This document shows positions 11,103 through 19,468 of a DNA stretch of 64,000 nt, in pieces. Within the stretch, counting starts at the first letter, position 1. Each line of letters begins with the position of its first letter. A program made the translations under genes and the position numbers. Source of the DNA: an uncultured Metabacillus sp. (GTDB lineage Bacteria; Bacillota; Bacilli; Bacillales; Bacillaceae); NCBI RefSeq assembly GCF_947503125.1, contig NZ_CANNCR010000005.1:1-64000 (forward strand). Direction: 5' to 3'. Under the pieces are notes generated by a model. It made no database searches and was not told where the DNA came from. It was given only the letters and a program-made list of their open reading frames with translations.

Positions 11103-11163
11103 CCTGCACAGTAACGTTTCGTGCAGGGATGAGGACGGAGCAAAAATATGAATCTCCGTCCTC
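11103..11163. repeat. Two inverted repeats between folD and xseA
   Basis: A perfect 10-bp inverted repeat, GAGGACGGAG (11131-11140) and CTCCGTCCTC (11154-11163), adjoins a 7-bp one, CCTGCAC (11103-11109) and GTGCAGG (11121-11127). Neither has a U-tract on the minus strand. They may slow transcription or stabilise mRNA between folD and xseA rather than end it. Confidence 0.5.
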
Positions 11164-11172
11164 TATAAATAC

Positions 11173-12030
11173 TTATTTTTTTTCAAGAAACTGTTTTGCA
11201 GATTGGACTGTATTATGTGCCAGCATTGTAATCGTCATTGGCCCAACTCCGCCTGGAACTGGTGTCAGGTAGCTTGCCACCTCTTTTGCTTCGTCAAAAA
11301 CAACATCACCGCATAATTTGCCGGTTTCGAGTCTGTTTACACCTACATCAATAACAACCGCACCTGGTTTAATGTCTGCACCTTTAATGAAATTAGCTCG
11401 GCCAACAGCAGCTACTAAAATATCTGCCTCTTTTGTATACGAAGATAAATCTTTCGTTTTTGAATGGCAGTAGGTAACCGTAGCATGTTCATTTAGCAGA
11501 AGCTGTCCAACTGGTTTCCCAACAATATTACTTCTTCCAACTACAACAACATTCTTGCCTGTAATTTCAACTCCAACTGATTTAATCATTTCAACAATTC
11601 CCGCTGGTGTACAAGGTAAAAATGTATCTTGACCCGTCATCATACGGCCAATATTGATCGGATGAAAACCATCTACATCCTTTTCAGGCGAAATTTTTTC
11701 AACAACCGCTGTTTCATTAATATGTGAAGGAAGCGGCAATTGGACTAAGATCCCATGATATTCGTTATTGTTATTATAATGGTCAATAACATCAAGTAAT
11801 TCTTTTTCTGTTAATGATTCAGGGAAGTGCTCTAATTTAAAACCTACACCGATTTCTTCAGCAGCCTTTTGTTTTCCTCTAATATAGGAGAGTGATGCAG
11901 GATTGTCACCAACTAAAATAACCACAAGCTTTGGTAATAATCCTTGTGCTTTAATTTGCTCTACCTCTTTAGCAAGCTCACTTCTTTTGGTTTGCGATAA
12001 TTGTTTTCCATCAATAATTGTTGCTGCCAT
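11173..12030 (-). CDS. folD: Methylenetetrahydrofolate dehydrogenase/cyclohydrolase
   Basis: 285 aa bifunctional enzyme interconverting 5,10-methylene-, methenyl- and 10-formyl-tetrahydrofolate. SYIRGKQKAAEEIG contains the catalytic Tyr/Lys region, VQLPLPSHI and DGFHPINIGRM bind folate, and VVVGRSNIVGKP is the NADP loop. PVPGGVGPMT is the C-terminal signature. The ATG is behind GAGGAGGAAA. It lies between nusB and xseA, as in B. subtilis. Confidence 0.97.
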   Translation of the reverse strand: MAATIIDGKQLSQTKRSELAKEVEQIKAQGLLPKLVVILVGDNPASLSYIRGKQKAAEEIGVGFKLEHFPESLTEKELLDVIDHYNNNNEYHGILVQLPLPSHINETAVVEKISPEKDVDGFHPINIGRMMTGQDTFLPCTPAGIVEMIKSVGVEITGKNVVVVGRSNIVGKPVGQLLLNEHATVTYCHSKTKDLSSYTKEADILVAAVGRANFIKGADIKPGAVVIDVGVNRLETGKLCGDVVFDEAKEVASYLTPVPGGVGPMTITMLAHNTVQSAKQFLEKK

Positions 12031-12061
12031 TTCTATTTCCTCCTCATTCTACCTTAAACCT

Positions 12062-12448
12062 TTAAAGATTTTGTTTAATTTTAGAGAGAACACCGTTGAC
12101 GAATTTACTTGAATGATCATCACCAAACGCTTTAGCTAATTCCACAGCTTCATCTAAGGTTACATTAGCCGGGATATCCTCCTCATACTTCAGCTCATAA
12201 GCAGCCATACGAAGAATTGTTTTATCAATATTTGCTAAGCGATCAATTGTCCAGTTCACAAGGTGTGGAGCAATTAGCTCATCGAGTTCCTTTTGATGCT
12301 CAATTGTTCCGAAAACCAGCTTATTCATAAATTGATCCGGATCTGCGTCGTCTAGTACATGCTCAATGGCTTCGTTTGGATCTATCTTGCTTACATTCAC
12401 TTGAAATAGCGCCTGTAGTGCCTTTTCTCTTGCTGTTCTTCGTTTCAT
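12062..12448 (-). CDS. nusB: Transcription antitermination factor NusB
   Basis: 128 aa all-helical protein. RRTAREKALQALFQ at the N-terminus is the family Arg-rich RNA-binding start, and LANIDKTILRMAAYEL and NVTLDEAVELAKAFGD follow. NusB binds boxA RNA with NusE in rRNA antitermination. It lies between yqhY and folD. Confidence 0.96.
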   Translation of the reverse strand: MKRRTAREKALQALFQVNVSKIDPNEAIEHVLDDADPDQFMNKLVFGTIEHQKELDELIAPHLVNWTIDRLANIDKTILRMAAYELKYEEDIPANVTLDEAVELAKAFGDDHSSKFVNGVLSKIKQNL

Positions 12449-12695
12449 TCTTCTTGCTCCTTTAATTAATTAGAAATGTCGAATGTCATAATGTGATCAT
12501 ACCACATCTAACAGTCAGATTCATGCCGAAAATGAAGGTTTTTATGTAATTTCCGAATGAAAAGGGTTTAACCTCAAAAAATATTCGTTATTTATTTTTT
12601 CTTCTACTTACAATATAACCATGCTATAAACATTCTATTAATCGTGCAATATTTTTACTATCAACTAATGATAGTGTCATTCTTAAAAACAAAAG

Positions 12696-12724
12696 AAAAC
12701 CAAAGGGACATTCCCTCTGGTTTT
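12696..12724 (-). terminator. Terminator after yqhY
   Basis: Arms of about 13 nt (12696-12708 and 12712-12724) pair with one mismatch around the loop CAT, and the minus-strand transcript ends in U-rich sequence. It separates yqhY from nusB. The remaining 12449-12695 is AT-rich and presumably carries the nusB promoter. Confidence 0.7.
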
Positions 12725-12729
12725 ACTTT

Positions 12730-13140
12730 TTACATCTCTTGATCTACCTCTATTTCCTGTGTTTTTGCTTCAAATTGAACGCCAACAACATGGATGTTTA
12801 CTTCATTAACTTCTAATGCAGTCATGTTAAGTAAAGCTTGGCGGATGTTGTCTTGAATTTTCTGAGCAACGGTTGGAATAGATACACCGAAAATCATCAC
12901 ACAGTATACATCGATAATGATACCTTCTTCAGCAAGCTCAACCTTTACACCCTTGCCGTGGTTTTTCTTTCCTAAACGCTCTACGACGCCTGCAGCAAAG
13001 TTTCCTCTCATTGAGGCTACACCTTCAATTTCAGATGCTGCGATACCGGCGATTACTTCAATCACCTCAGGAGCAATCTCTACCTTGCCTAAGCCGTTGT
13101 ACTCTTGATTCATTTCTAAAACATTATTAGTTTCTTTCAA
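12730..13140 (-). CDS. yqhY: Asp23/Gls24 family protein YqhY
   Basis: 136 aa, Asp23/Gls24 (DUF322) family. Typical segments are KVEIAPEVIEVIAGIAASEI and KGVKVELAEEGIIIDVYCVM. In B. subtilis YqhY is encoded with accBC, and its loss is linked to disturbed acetyl-CoA carboxylase activity. Here too it directly follows accC, which supports a role in fatty-acid precursor supply. The start is TTG (13140) behind GGAGG. The molecular function is unknown. Confidence 0.9.
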   Translation of the reverse strand: MKETNNVLEMNQEYNGLGKVEIAPEVIEVIAGIAASEIEGVASMRGNFAAGVVERLGKKNHGKGVKVELAEEGIIIDVYCVMIFGVSIPTVAQKIQDNIRQALLNMTALEVNEVNIHVVGVQFEAKTQEIEVDQEM

Positions 13141-13162
13141 GCCTCAGCACCTCCAAATGATT

Positions 13163-14515
13163 TTACGAATCCATGATCTTATACAATTCTAAAAACTTGG
13201 TGTTAAAATCACCTGAAACAAATTTTTCATGTTCAAGAAGCCGTAAATGGAATGGAATGGTTGTTGAAATCCCTTCGATAACGAACTCACTTAAAGCACG
13301 CTTCATTCGGGCAATAGCCTCTTCTCTTGTCGCGCCATATGTAATTAGCTTTGCGATCATTGAATCATAAAACGGTGGAATGGAGTATCCCGGATAGACC
13401 GCTGAATCTACTCTAACACCTAGACCACCAGGGGGCAAGTACATCTCAATTTTCCCTGGAGAAGGCATAAAGTTCTTTTCCGGATTTTCGGCATTGATAC
13501 GACATTCAATCGCCCAACCATTAAAAGTAACATCCTCTTGCGCGACAGATAGTTTTTCACCCGAAGCAACTTTAATTTGTTCTTTAATTAAGTCAATGCC
13601 TGTTACCATTTCCGTTACAGGATGTTCGACTTGAATACGAGTGTTCATTTCCATAAAGTAAAACTTCTTGTTAATGTGATCAAAAATAAACTCAACTGTT
13701 CCCGCGCCAGTATAGTCAACAGCAGCAGCAGCCTTAACAGCAGCCTCTCCCATTTGTGCACGAATGGTTTCATCAAGGGCTGGTGATGGCGTTTCTTCTA
13801 GCAGTTTTTGGAGTCTGCGCTGAATTGAGCAGTCACGTTCACCAAGATGAATAACATTTCCATGTGAATCAGCCAATACTTGAATTTCTACATGACGGAA
13901 ATCCTCGATGTATTTCTCAATATAAACACCAGGATTACCAAATGCAGTAGCCGCTTCCTGCTGGGTAATTTCGATCCCTTTCACAAGAGCCGGCTCATCT
14001 TGGGTTACGCGAATACCTTTTCCGCCTCCGCCTGCCGTTGCTTTTATTATAACAGGATATCCCATATCATTTGCCAGCATTTTTGCTTCATCGATATTCT
14101 CAATAATTCCTCTTGAGCCTGGGACAATTGGTACACCTGCTTCACGCATTGTTTCTCTTGCCACATCTTTCGTTCCCATTTTAGAAATGGCTTCTGCACT
14201 AGGACCGATAAAAATAATATTGCATTCTTTGCACAGCTCTGCGAAATCAGCATTTTCTGCTAGAAAGCCGTAGCCTGGATGAATGGCATCACTGCCTGTC
14301 AATTTTGCAACACTAATGATATTTGTAAAATTTAAATAGCTATCCTTCGAAGCAGTTGGACCAATACAGTATGCTTCATCAGCAAGCTGTACATGCAATG
14401 CATCACGATCAGCTTCTGAAAAAACAGCAACTGTTTCGATTTCCAATTCTTTACATGCCCGAATGATTCGGACAGCAATTTCTCCTCGATTCGCAATAAG
14501 TACCTTCTTTATCAT
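13163..14515 (-). CDS. accC: Biotin carboxylase, acetyl-CoA carboxylase subunit
   Basis: 450 aa. It carboxylates the biotin of AccB using ATP and bicarbonate. An N-terminal Rossmann-like domain ([16 protein letters not shown]) is followed by an ATP-grasp domain with the Gly-rich loop [12 protein letters not shown], the [13 protein letters not shown] active-site segment and the C-terminal lid. Three overlapping starts exist (TTG 14521, ATG 14518, ATG 14515); 14515 has the best spacing (8 nt) from AAGGAG and gives the B. subtilis length. It lies 12 nt after accB. Confidence 0.97.
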   Translation of the reverse strand: MIKKVLIANRGEIAVRIIRACKELEIETVAVFSEADRDALHVQLADEAYCIGPTASKDSYLNFTNIISVAKLTGSDAIHPGYGFLAENADFAELCKECNIIFIGPSAEAISKMGTKDVARETMREAGVPIVPGSRGIIENIDEAKMLANDMGYPVIIKATAGGGGKGIRVTQDEPALVKGIEITQQEAATAFGNPGVYIEKYIEDFRHVEIQVLADSHGNVIHLGERDCSIQRRLQKLLEETPSPALDETIRAQMGEAAVKAAAAVDYTGAGTVEFIFDHINKKFYFMEMNTRIQVEHPVTEMVTGIDLIKEQIKVASGEKLSVAQEDVTFNGWAIECRINAENPEKNFMPSPGKIEMYLPPGGLGVRVDSAVYPGYSIPPFYDSMIAKLITYGATREEAIARMKRALSEFVIEGISTTIPFHLRLLEHEKFVSGDFNTKFLELYKIMDS

Positions 14516-14527
14516 CATCAAAACTCC

Positions 14528-15022
14528 TTACTCAGGCTTTACAAGGAATAAAGGCTGACCATACTCGACAAGCTGTCCATTTTGAACGAGTATTTCGACG
14601 ATCTCACCCTTCACTTCTGCTTCAATTTCATTGAAGAGCTTCATTGCCTCTACGATACATACAACAGTATCTTTATTTACTTTAGAACCTACTTCAACAT
14701 AATTGCCGGCTTCAGGTGAAGAAGCAGCATAAAACGTTCCTACCATCGGGGAGGTAATCTTATGTAAATTGGCTGTATCTGCTTTTGGCTCTTCTACTTG
14801 GTGTTGTTTTGGAGCCTCTACTGCAGCTGCTTGTTGTTGTACTGGTGGAGCTTGTACAGTTTCAACAGCAGGTGAAGTGACAATATTACGTACGACTGTT
14901 TCTACCTCTTGTGATTGCTTTTTCATTTTTATTTTTGAACCTTCATGTTCGAATGAAAATTCATTAATTGAGGAACAATCGATTAATTTAATGATTTCTC
15001 TAATTTCTTGTATTTTTAGCAT
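14528..15022 (-). CDS. accB: Biotin carboxyl carrier protein
   Basis: 164 aa from ATG 15022 behind AAAGGGG; an upstream ATG would add twelve residues not seen in the family. The N-terminal helix region [14 protein letters not shown] is followed by a Pro/Ala/Gln-rich linker (about 55-90). The C-terminal biotinyl domain has the biotin attachment Lys in VEAMKLFNE. It carries the carboxyl group between AccC and the carboxyltransferase. First gene of the accB-accC-yqhY set. Confidence 0.97.
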   Translation of the reverse strand: MLKIQEIREIIKLIDCSSINEFSFEHEGSKIKMKKQSQEVETVVRNIVTSPAVETVQAPPVQQQAAAVEAPKQHQVEEPKADTANLHKITSPMVGTFYAASSPEAGNYVEVGSKVNKDTVVCIVEAMKLFNEIEAEVKGEIVEILVQNGQLVEYGQPLFLVKPE

Positions 15023-15187
15023 GCTTAGGCACCCCTTTAATTCTATAATCATGTACAAAAAACATGATCTCCTAATTTATAGGCTAGTACTAAAACTAAG
15101 TCCCATACTAACATCTTACGATACATTACGGGAGAAATTCAACAATAATTGTACCCATTTCCTCAGGTTTCTAGTGATAATATAAAT

Positions 15188-15388
15188 GAAAACGCAAGGC
15201 TCTGAGCATTCTGCGACATTCATAAGACGCTCAAGAATAGAAGGTATTCTTTTACCTTCTATTCCTGAATAGCTAGACCCAAGAGGAGTTAGGTGCTGGC
15301 AGTCAAATACGCGACGTCCTGTCGCACGGCATGCACTTGCACGTCCTGTGCTTCGGAGCTAGACACAAAAACTAAGTACAAAAAGTTA
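15188..15388. repeat. Dispersed intergenic repeat, copy A, interrupted
   Basis: About 200 nt upstream of accB. It begins AAAACGCAAGG and ends GAGCTAGACACAAAAACTA, matching both ends of the copy at 53270-53421. A perfect 12-bp stem (15235-15246 with 15253-15264) forms the central hairpin. Relative to the other copy, about 55 nt are inserted between GGTGCTGG and GAGCTAGACAC. The insert has two small hairpins with the same loop GTCCT: stems GCGAC/GTCGC (15311-15325) and GCAC/GTGC (15339-15351). No protein is encoded. The accB promoter must lie in or near 15023-15187. Confidence 0.7.
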
Positions 15389-15472
15389 TATTTTCTTCCT
15401 TATCCCCAAGTCCTAAAAGTAAAGACTTCGTTTTCTTATACTAACATTCTTAAGATTTAAAATTCTAATACA

Positions 15473-15517
15473 ACAAAAAACCTATAGGGTAGACATTTAA
15501 AGTGTCTACTCTATAGG
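15473..15517 (-). terminator. Terminator of the spoIIIA operon
   Basis: Strong hairpin with arms 15481-15495 (CCTATAGGGTAGACA) and 15503-15517, one mismatch, followed on the minus strand by a U-rich tract (A-run 15475-15480). It lies just after spoIIIAH. Confidence 0.85.
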
Positions 15518-15545
15518 ATCTTTTTAATCACTATGTTCTTTTTAT

Positions 15546-16280
15546 TTATTGTTCAAATGTTACAATCACTTCATCTGTATTGTCCATTTCATCTCTAACA
15601 AGCTTTAAAATCTTGTTAGCTGCGGACGCGTCATGATCTTTTGCTTTAACAGTAATTTTGACTTCGTCGCCTTCTGCACGTACTAAAGCATCATCATAGC
15701 CTTGTGATTTAATAAGTGTTTCAAGTGTTGCTTCTTTTTTGGCTGCTTCCGCTAATGCTTCCATTTCATCTTTTGCTTTGCTTTTTTCTTCAGGAGTTGC
15801 TTCATTGCTTGCAACAGTTGCTTCTAAATCCTCGACTAATTTGCTGCGATTGGCATCTAGCTCCAGTCGTAATTCTGCGAATAATTCATCACTAGACACT
15901 TGGGAAATAACTGTACCATCTTCAAGTTCTTCTGTTTGAACTTCACCTTCTGTAGATTCTTCTTCTGCTTCCCCTTCAGATGTGCCTTTTTCACCAGCTT
16001 TACCTTCATCTGCAGGTTGTTTTTCCTCAGTTGGCTGCTTTTCCTCTGCCGGTTGTTTTTCTTCAGCTGGCTGTTTTTCTTCTGCCGGTTGTTTTTCCTC
16101 TACAGCAGGCTGTTCTTCGGCTACTTCTTCCGCTGTTGTATCTTCAGTAACCTCTTTTTCGTTTTCAGTCATGACGACATTGCTAGGATCCCCTTCAGGA
16201 GATGTCACGTAATAAACAGATAGCACCACCACTAAACTTAACATTGTCAGCAACCACACCGTTTGTTTTTTCAACATCAT
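15546..16280 (-). CDS. spoIIIAH: Stage III sporulation protein AH
   Basis: 244 aa, somewhat longer than B. subtilis SpoIIIAH (218 aa as I recall). It has a short N-terminal cytoplasmic segment, one membrane helix (about 8-25) and an extended acidic linker. The C-terminal YscJ/FliF-like ring domain (about 150-244, ending VIVTFEQ) binds forespore SpoIIQ and forms the mother-cell ring of the feeding-tube channel. The linker holds five EEKQPA/T hexapeptides at 61-90, which account for the extra length. Last gene of the operon; the start has two adjacent ATGs behind GGAGG. Confidence 0.95.
   Translation of the reverse strand: MMLKKQTVWLLTMLSLVVVLSVYYVTSPEGDPSNVVMTENEKEVTEDTTAEEVAEEQPAVEEKQPAEEKQPAEEKQPAEEKQPTEEKQPADEGKAGEKGTSEGEAEEESTEGEVQTEELEDGTVISQVSSDELFAELRLELDANRSKLVEDLEATVASNEATPEEKSKAKDEMEALAEAAKKEATLETLIKSQGYDDALVRAEGDEVKITVKAKDHDASAANKILKLVRDEMDNTDEVIVTFEQ
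16011..16100 (-). repeat. 18-bp tandem repeat in spoIIIAH
   Basis: Five in-frame 18-bp units encode EEKQPA (fourth unit EEKQPT) at residues 61-90. The units differ mostly at third codon positions. They lie in the flexible linker between the membrane helix and the ring domain, so changes in copy number would alter linker length only. Confidence 0.85.
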
Positions 16281-16934
16281 CTATTCATCCTCCTTTATTT
16301 TTTTCGAAGCAACGGCTACACGATGGCTAGGTACATCTAAAACACGCGTAACCGACTCAACTATGGTTTGCTTTATATGAATGTTGTCAGCACCCTGGGC
16401 GACAATTAAAACACCGCGAATCTCAGGTTTTTTTGTTTCTACGATGATCGGAGTCTCTTTTTCCCCCTCTTGAATAATGACAACCTTATTATCTGATGAA
16501 CTATCTTCTACGATTCTTTTACCGCCTTCTGGATCGGTTTCTTCAGTGACTTGTGATTGATTGACACTGTCTTTTTCAACCACCTTTCGTCCTGTCGAGT
16601 CAACATTTACGACTACAGATACATTCCCTACACCAGAAATCGTTTCTAATACCTCTTTTAATTGATTTTCATATTCTGCTTCATAATCAGATATAGTGCG
16701 AGTATTTTCTCCCTTTGTTTGCTTAAACACTTCTGTACTTACTTCAGTAGAGGTAGAAGAAACTGGAAGTGCATTATTTTCTTGGTCATTACCAGTAAAT
16801 AGATTGCTAATAAGCATAAACGCAATCCCTAATACAAAAACAAGGACAAAATATTGATATTTTGATGGTTTCTTAGAATCTGACTGGCCAAGTAACGACT
16901 TTAGCTTTTGGATGAAGCTATCTTTACTGCTCAT
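16281..16934 (-). CDS. spoIIIAG: Stage III sporulation protein AG
   Basis: 217 aa. It has a single membrane helix (about 26-46, YFVLVFVLGIAFMLISNLF) and an extracellular ring-building domain with the VSVVVNVDSTGRKVVEKDS beta region. SpoIIIAG forms a large ring in the mother-cell membrane of the SpoIIIA-SpoIIQ complex. It overlaps spoIIIAF by 11 nt, and spoIIIAH follows at once. Confidence 0.95.
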   Translation of the reverse strand: MSSKDSFIQKLKSLLGQSDSKKPSKYQYFVLVFVLGIAFMLISNLFTGNDQENNALPVSSTSTEVSTEVFKQTKGENTRTISDYEAEYENQLKEVLETISGVGNVSVVVNVDSTGRKVVEKDSVNQSQVTEETDPEGGKRIVEDSSSDNKVVIIQEGEKETPIIVETKKPEIRGVLIVAQGADNIHIKQTIVESVTRVLDVPSHRVAVASKKIKEDE

Positions 16935-17583
16935 TTAATGACACCTCCCCCCCTTCCAATTCGAGTGAGATTTTTTCTTCTTGTACTTCCCATATTTTTG
17001 CTAGAAATGCTGTAATGTCATCGGAATTGAGCTTTGTTTCTGTAGCAGTTTCAACATCCTTTGATAGGTTAATTGAAACAGGTTCAACTTCTTCTACCGC
17101 CTCTACTCCATCTTTGTTAGCTTCCTCCGTTGCTACATTCGGTTCCAAGATGACCTTAATATGCTGCAGATCCTTATGCGAATCTATGATATCTGCTTGT
17201 GCGGATTCGGAAAGAAGGATTTTATCAATCGTTACATCATAGTTTTTCACCAGCTCCTCTTTTACCATCGTTTTCATTTGGACAGCCATTTGTTCTAAAA
17301 TATATGCACGTTGTGAGGCTTGTATTTCTTTTTTCTGAAATTCTATTGAATTTTTTACTTCATTTTCTTGCGATGGACCAGCAGATTGAAATTCTGAGAG
17401 GATTTCTGTCATATCTGCAGAAAATAAGGTGAAGATTGGATTGATGATGACGATAATCAATAATAAGCTGATCACCATTTTTGCATATTTCTGCATAGAA
17501 GAATTTGGCAAAAGTAAATCAATGACTACGGCTAGTAAAATAAAGACAATGATATTGGTAATCCAATCTGTTAAAAACTCCAA
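16924..17583 (-). CDS. spoIIIAF: Stage III sporulation protein AF
   Basis: 219 aa. Two N-terminal membrane helices (about 9-25 and 34-53) precede a soluble domain with an acidic, variable stretch (about 150-185). It is a component of the mother-cell side of the SpoIIIA channel. The ATG is 13 nt after the spoIIIAE stop and the 3' end overlaps spoIIIAG. Confidence 0.94.
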   Translation of the reverse strand: MEFLTDWITNIIVFILLAVVIDLLLPNSSMQKYAKMVISLLLIIVIINPIFTLFSADMTEILSEFQSAGPSQENEVKNSIEFQKKEIQASQRAYILEQMAVQMKTMVKEELVKNYDVTIDKILLSESAQADIIDSHKDLQHIKVILEPNVATEEANKDGVEAVEEVEPVSINLSKDVETATETKLNSDDITAFLAKIWEVQEEKISLELEGGEVSLNEQ

Positions 17584-17596
17584 AGCGGATTCCTCC

Positions 17597-18802
17597 TCAC
17601 CTCATCATAATCGTTAAATTTCCTGCAGCGATGATGACGGTTAAGCTTAAAAAAAACATGAGTGAAACAATAGCCAAAGCTGCAAAGATATAGATAACAC
17701 TTTTACTAATGATGTCAAGGCAAGTGATAACAGGACCACCGCCAAGTGGCTGGAGAATCGAGGCTGCTAGTTTATAGATAAACGCAAGTGATAACACTTT
17801 AATCGCCGGAAATGCCGCAATAAATAACAGGATCGCAACCCCTATCACCCCGACCGTATTCTTTAATAAGATGGATGCACTTATAACCGTATCCGTTGCA
17901 TCGGTAAACATCCTGCCGAGCACAGGAATGAAATTTCCGGTAATGAATTTTGCCGTTCGAATCGTTATGCCGTCCGTAACCGCGGCAGAAGCCCCTTGGA
18001 CCGAAATAACACCGAGAAAAATGGTTAAAAACGATGCGAGCAGACCAATGCTGATATTTCTAAGAAGTCCTGCAAGCTGTGTAACCTTGTATTGATCTGT
18101 TAAGGTACTAACAATATTTAATAAAGCGGAAAGAAATAGCAGCGGCAGCACAATATTCTGAATCAACAACCCGCTCGTATTCATTAAAAAGATAATAACC
18201 GGATGAAAAAAAGCAGCAGAGGCTAGTCCACCTGAAGAAGCCATTAAAGCTAATAACAGCGGAATCAACGCAAGAATAAAATTTGTCATAGAGTGAATGG
18301 CATCGTTTGTATATTGAATCGCAACATGAAAGCTATTCAGCGCAATAATGATCAGAACCATATAGACAAGCGCGTAGGCAACCTTGCTTACCGTGCTTTG
18401 ATTGAATGCATTTTGCAATAACTGCAAAAGCATGCTGAAAACCGTTAAAAGAATTAAAGTACCTAATAATTTTCCATTGGCAATTAGCTCGTGAAATAAA
18501 AATTGCAAAAAGGCTTTCATCCATTCCTGAAAGGATAGTTCCTTTTCCCCGCTTAAAAATTGCAGCAAACTTCCTTTTTGGCTTTCAGGTAAAAAGCCGC
18601 CATATTCTGTCATCACTTTATCCCAATAGGTTCTTATATCCTCCACATCGAGCTTTTCTACCTGCTCCTCAACCAGCACGCTGGCATTAGGCAGTTCAGC
18701 TTGTTCCGTCTGTTCTGTTTGTTGGGGTGTCTCAGAGGCTTGTACATTTATTGGGATGATTAGAAAAAAAGTAATAAAAAGAAGGGAAAGCGCCGTTTTC
18801 AT
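17597..18802 (-). CDS. spoIIIAE: Stage III sporulation protein AE
   Basis: 401 aa polytopic membrane protein with an N-terminal signal-like segment (about 4-22), a Gln/Glu-rich stretch and about eight hydrophobic segments. Conserved stretches include ISVQGASAAVTDGITIRTAKF and GGGPVITCLDIISKS. It is required for SpoIIIA channel function in engulfed forespores. Its transport substrate is not known. Confidence 0.95.
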   Translation of the reverse strand: MKTALSLLFITFFLIIPINVQASETPQQTEQTEQAELPNASVLVEEQVEKLDVEDIRTYWDKVMTEYGGFLPESQKGSLLQFLSGEKELSFQEWMKAFLQFLFHELIANGKLLGTLILLTVFSMLLQLLQNAFNQSTVSKVAYALVYMVLIIIALNSFHVAIQYTNDAIHSMTNFILALIPLLLALMASSGGLASAAFFHPVIIFLMNTSGLLIQNIVLPLLFLSALLNIVSTLTDQYKVTQLAGLLRNISIGLLASFLTIFLGVISVQGASAAVTDGITIRTAKFITGNFIPVLGRMFTDATDTVISASILLKNTVGVIGVAILLFIAAFPAIKVLSLAFIYKLAASILQPLGGGPVITCLDIISKSVIYIFAALAIVSLMFFLSLTVIIAAGNLTIMMR

Positions 18803-18830
18803 GAATCCACCTCCAACTAATCCTAAACCA

Positions 18831-19226
18831 TTAAGATGAACCTGGAATCATTCCAAGAACAGTTTCAATTATGACGGATAAAATCGGAATTGCCATTGTC
18901 AGGATCAGGATCTTTCCTCCAAGCTCAATCTTTGAAGCAATCGCACCTTGTCCCGCATCTTTTGTGATTTGCGCCCCAAATTCAGCAATATAGGCAATCC
19001 CGATAATTTTTAAGATAGTTTCAACATAAATAAGATTGACATTCGCATTTATCGCAATTCGTTCAACCATTCGTATAATTTCATACACTTGATCAATTAA
19101 AAATAAAAAAATCACACAGCCAACAAATACAACAAGCATAAAGGCGAAGGAAGGCTTTTGCTCTTTTACGATTAGGGCTAAAAAGGTGGCGATTAACCCC
19201 AGTCCGACGATTTGAATGATTTCGAT
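18831..19226 (-). CDS. spoIIIAD: Stage III sporulation protein AD, non-standard start
   Basis: The family protein begins about 30 residues upstream of the first in-frame ATG (19139). The frame there reads EIIQIVGLGLIATFLALIV, which matches the SpoIIIAD N-terminus I recall from B. subtilis (QIDIVQIVGLGLIATFL). A strong AAGGAGGGG overlaps the spoIIIAC stop. Eight nt after its GGAGG is ATC (19226); no ATG, GTG or TTG occurs in frame before 19139. I therefore place the start at 19226, giving 131 aa, with the initiation codon uncertain. Three to four membrane helices; part of the SpoIIIA channel. Confidence 0.85.
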   Translation of the reverse strand: MEIIQIVGLGLIATFLALIVKEQKPSFAFMLVVFVGCVIFLFLIDQVYEIIRMVERIAINANVNLIYVETILKIIGIAYIAEFGAQITKDAGQGAIASKIELGGKILILTMAIPILSVIIETVLGMIPGSS

Positions 19227-19239
19227 AACAGTCCCCTCC

Positions 19240-19446
19240 TTACCCTTGGAAAAGAAAGACCGATTTTATTTTTTTAAATAAATCATCTACAATTGATGCA
19301 ACCATGAACAAGATATAAATAAAGCCTATTAGTGTCACCCATTGTGCATATTCTTTTTTCCCCATTTGATCTAATATGGTGTGAAGGAATGCAACGACGA
19401 TTCCTATCCCGGCAATTTGAAAGATCGTATTAATATCTACGCCCAC
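19240..19446 (-). CDS. spoIIIAC: Stage III sporulation protein AC
   Basis: 68 aa with two membrane helices (about 10-27 and 36-55), the full family length. The start is GTG (19446) behind AAGGGAG. It is similar to SpoIIIAD, and both are small channel components in the mother-cell membrane. Its stop overlaps the ribosome site of spoIIIAD. Confidence 0.94.
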   Translation of the reverse strand: MGVDINTIFQIAGIGIVVAFLHTILDQMGKKEYAQWVTLIGFIYILFMVASIVDDLFKKIKSVFLFQG

Positions 19447-19468
19447 CTTCGACGACTCCCTTCCACTT

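Noticed and set aside
15900-16212. Long plus-strand frames opposite spoIIIAH with Cys/Phe or Ser/Ala repeats
   Set aside because: They are antisense shadows of the EEKQPA tandem repeat and have no ribosome site.
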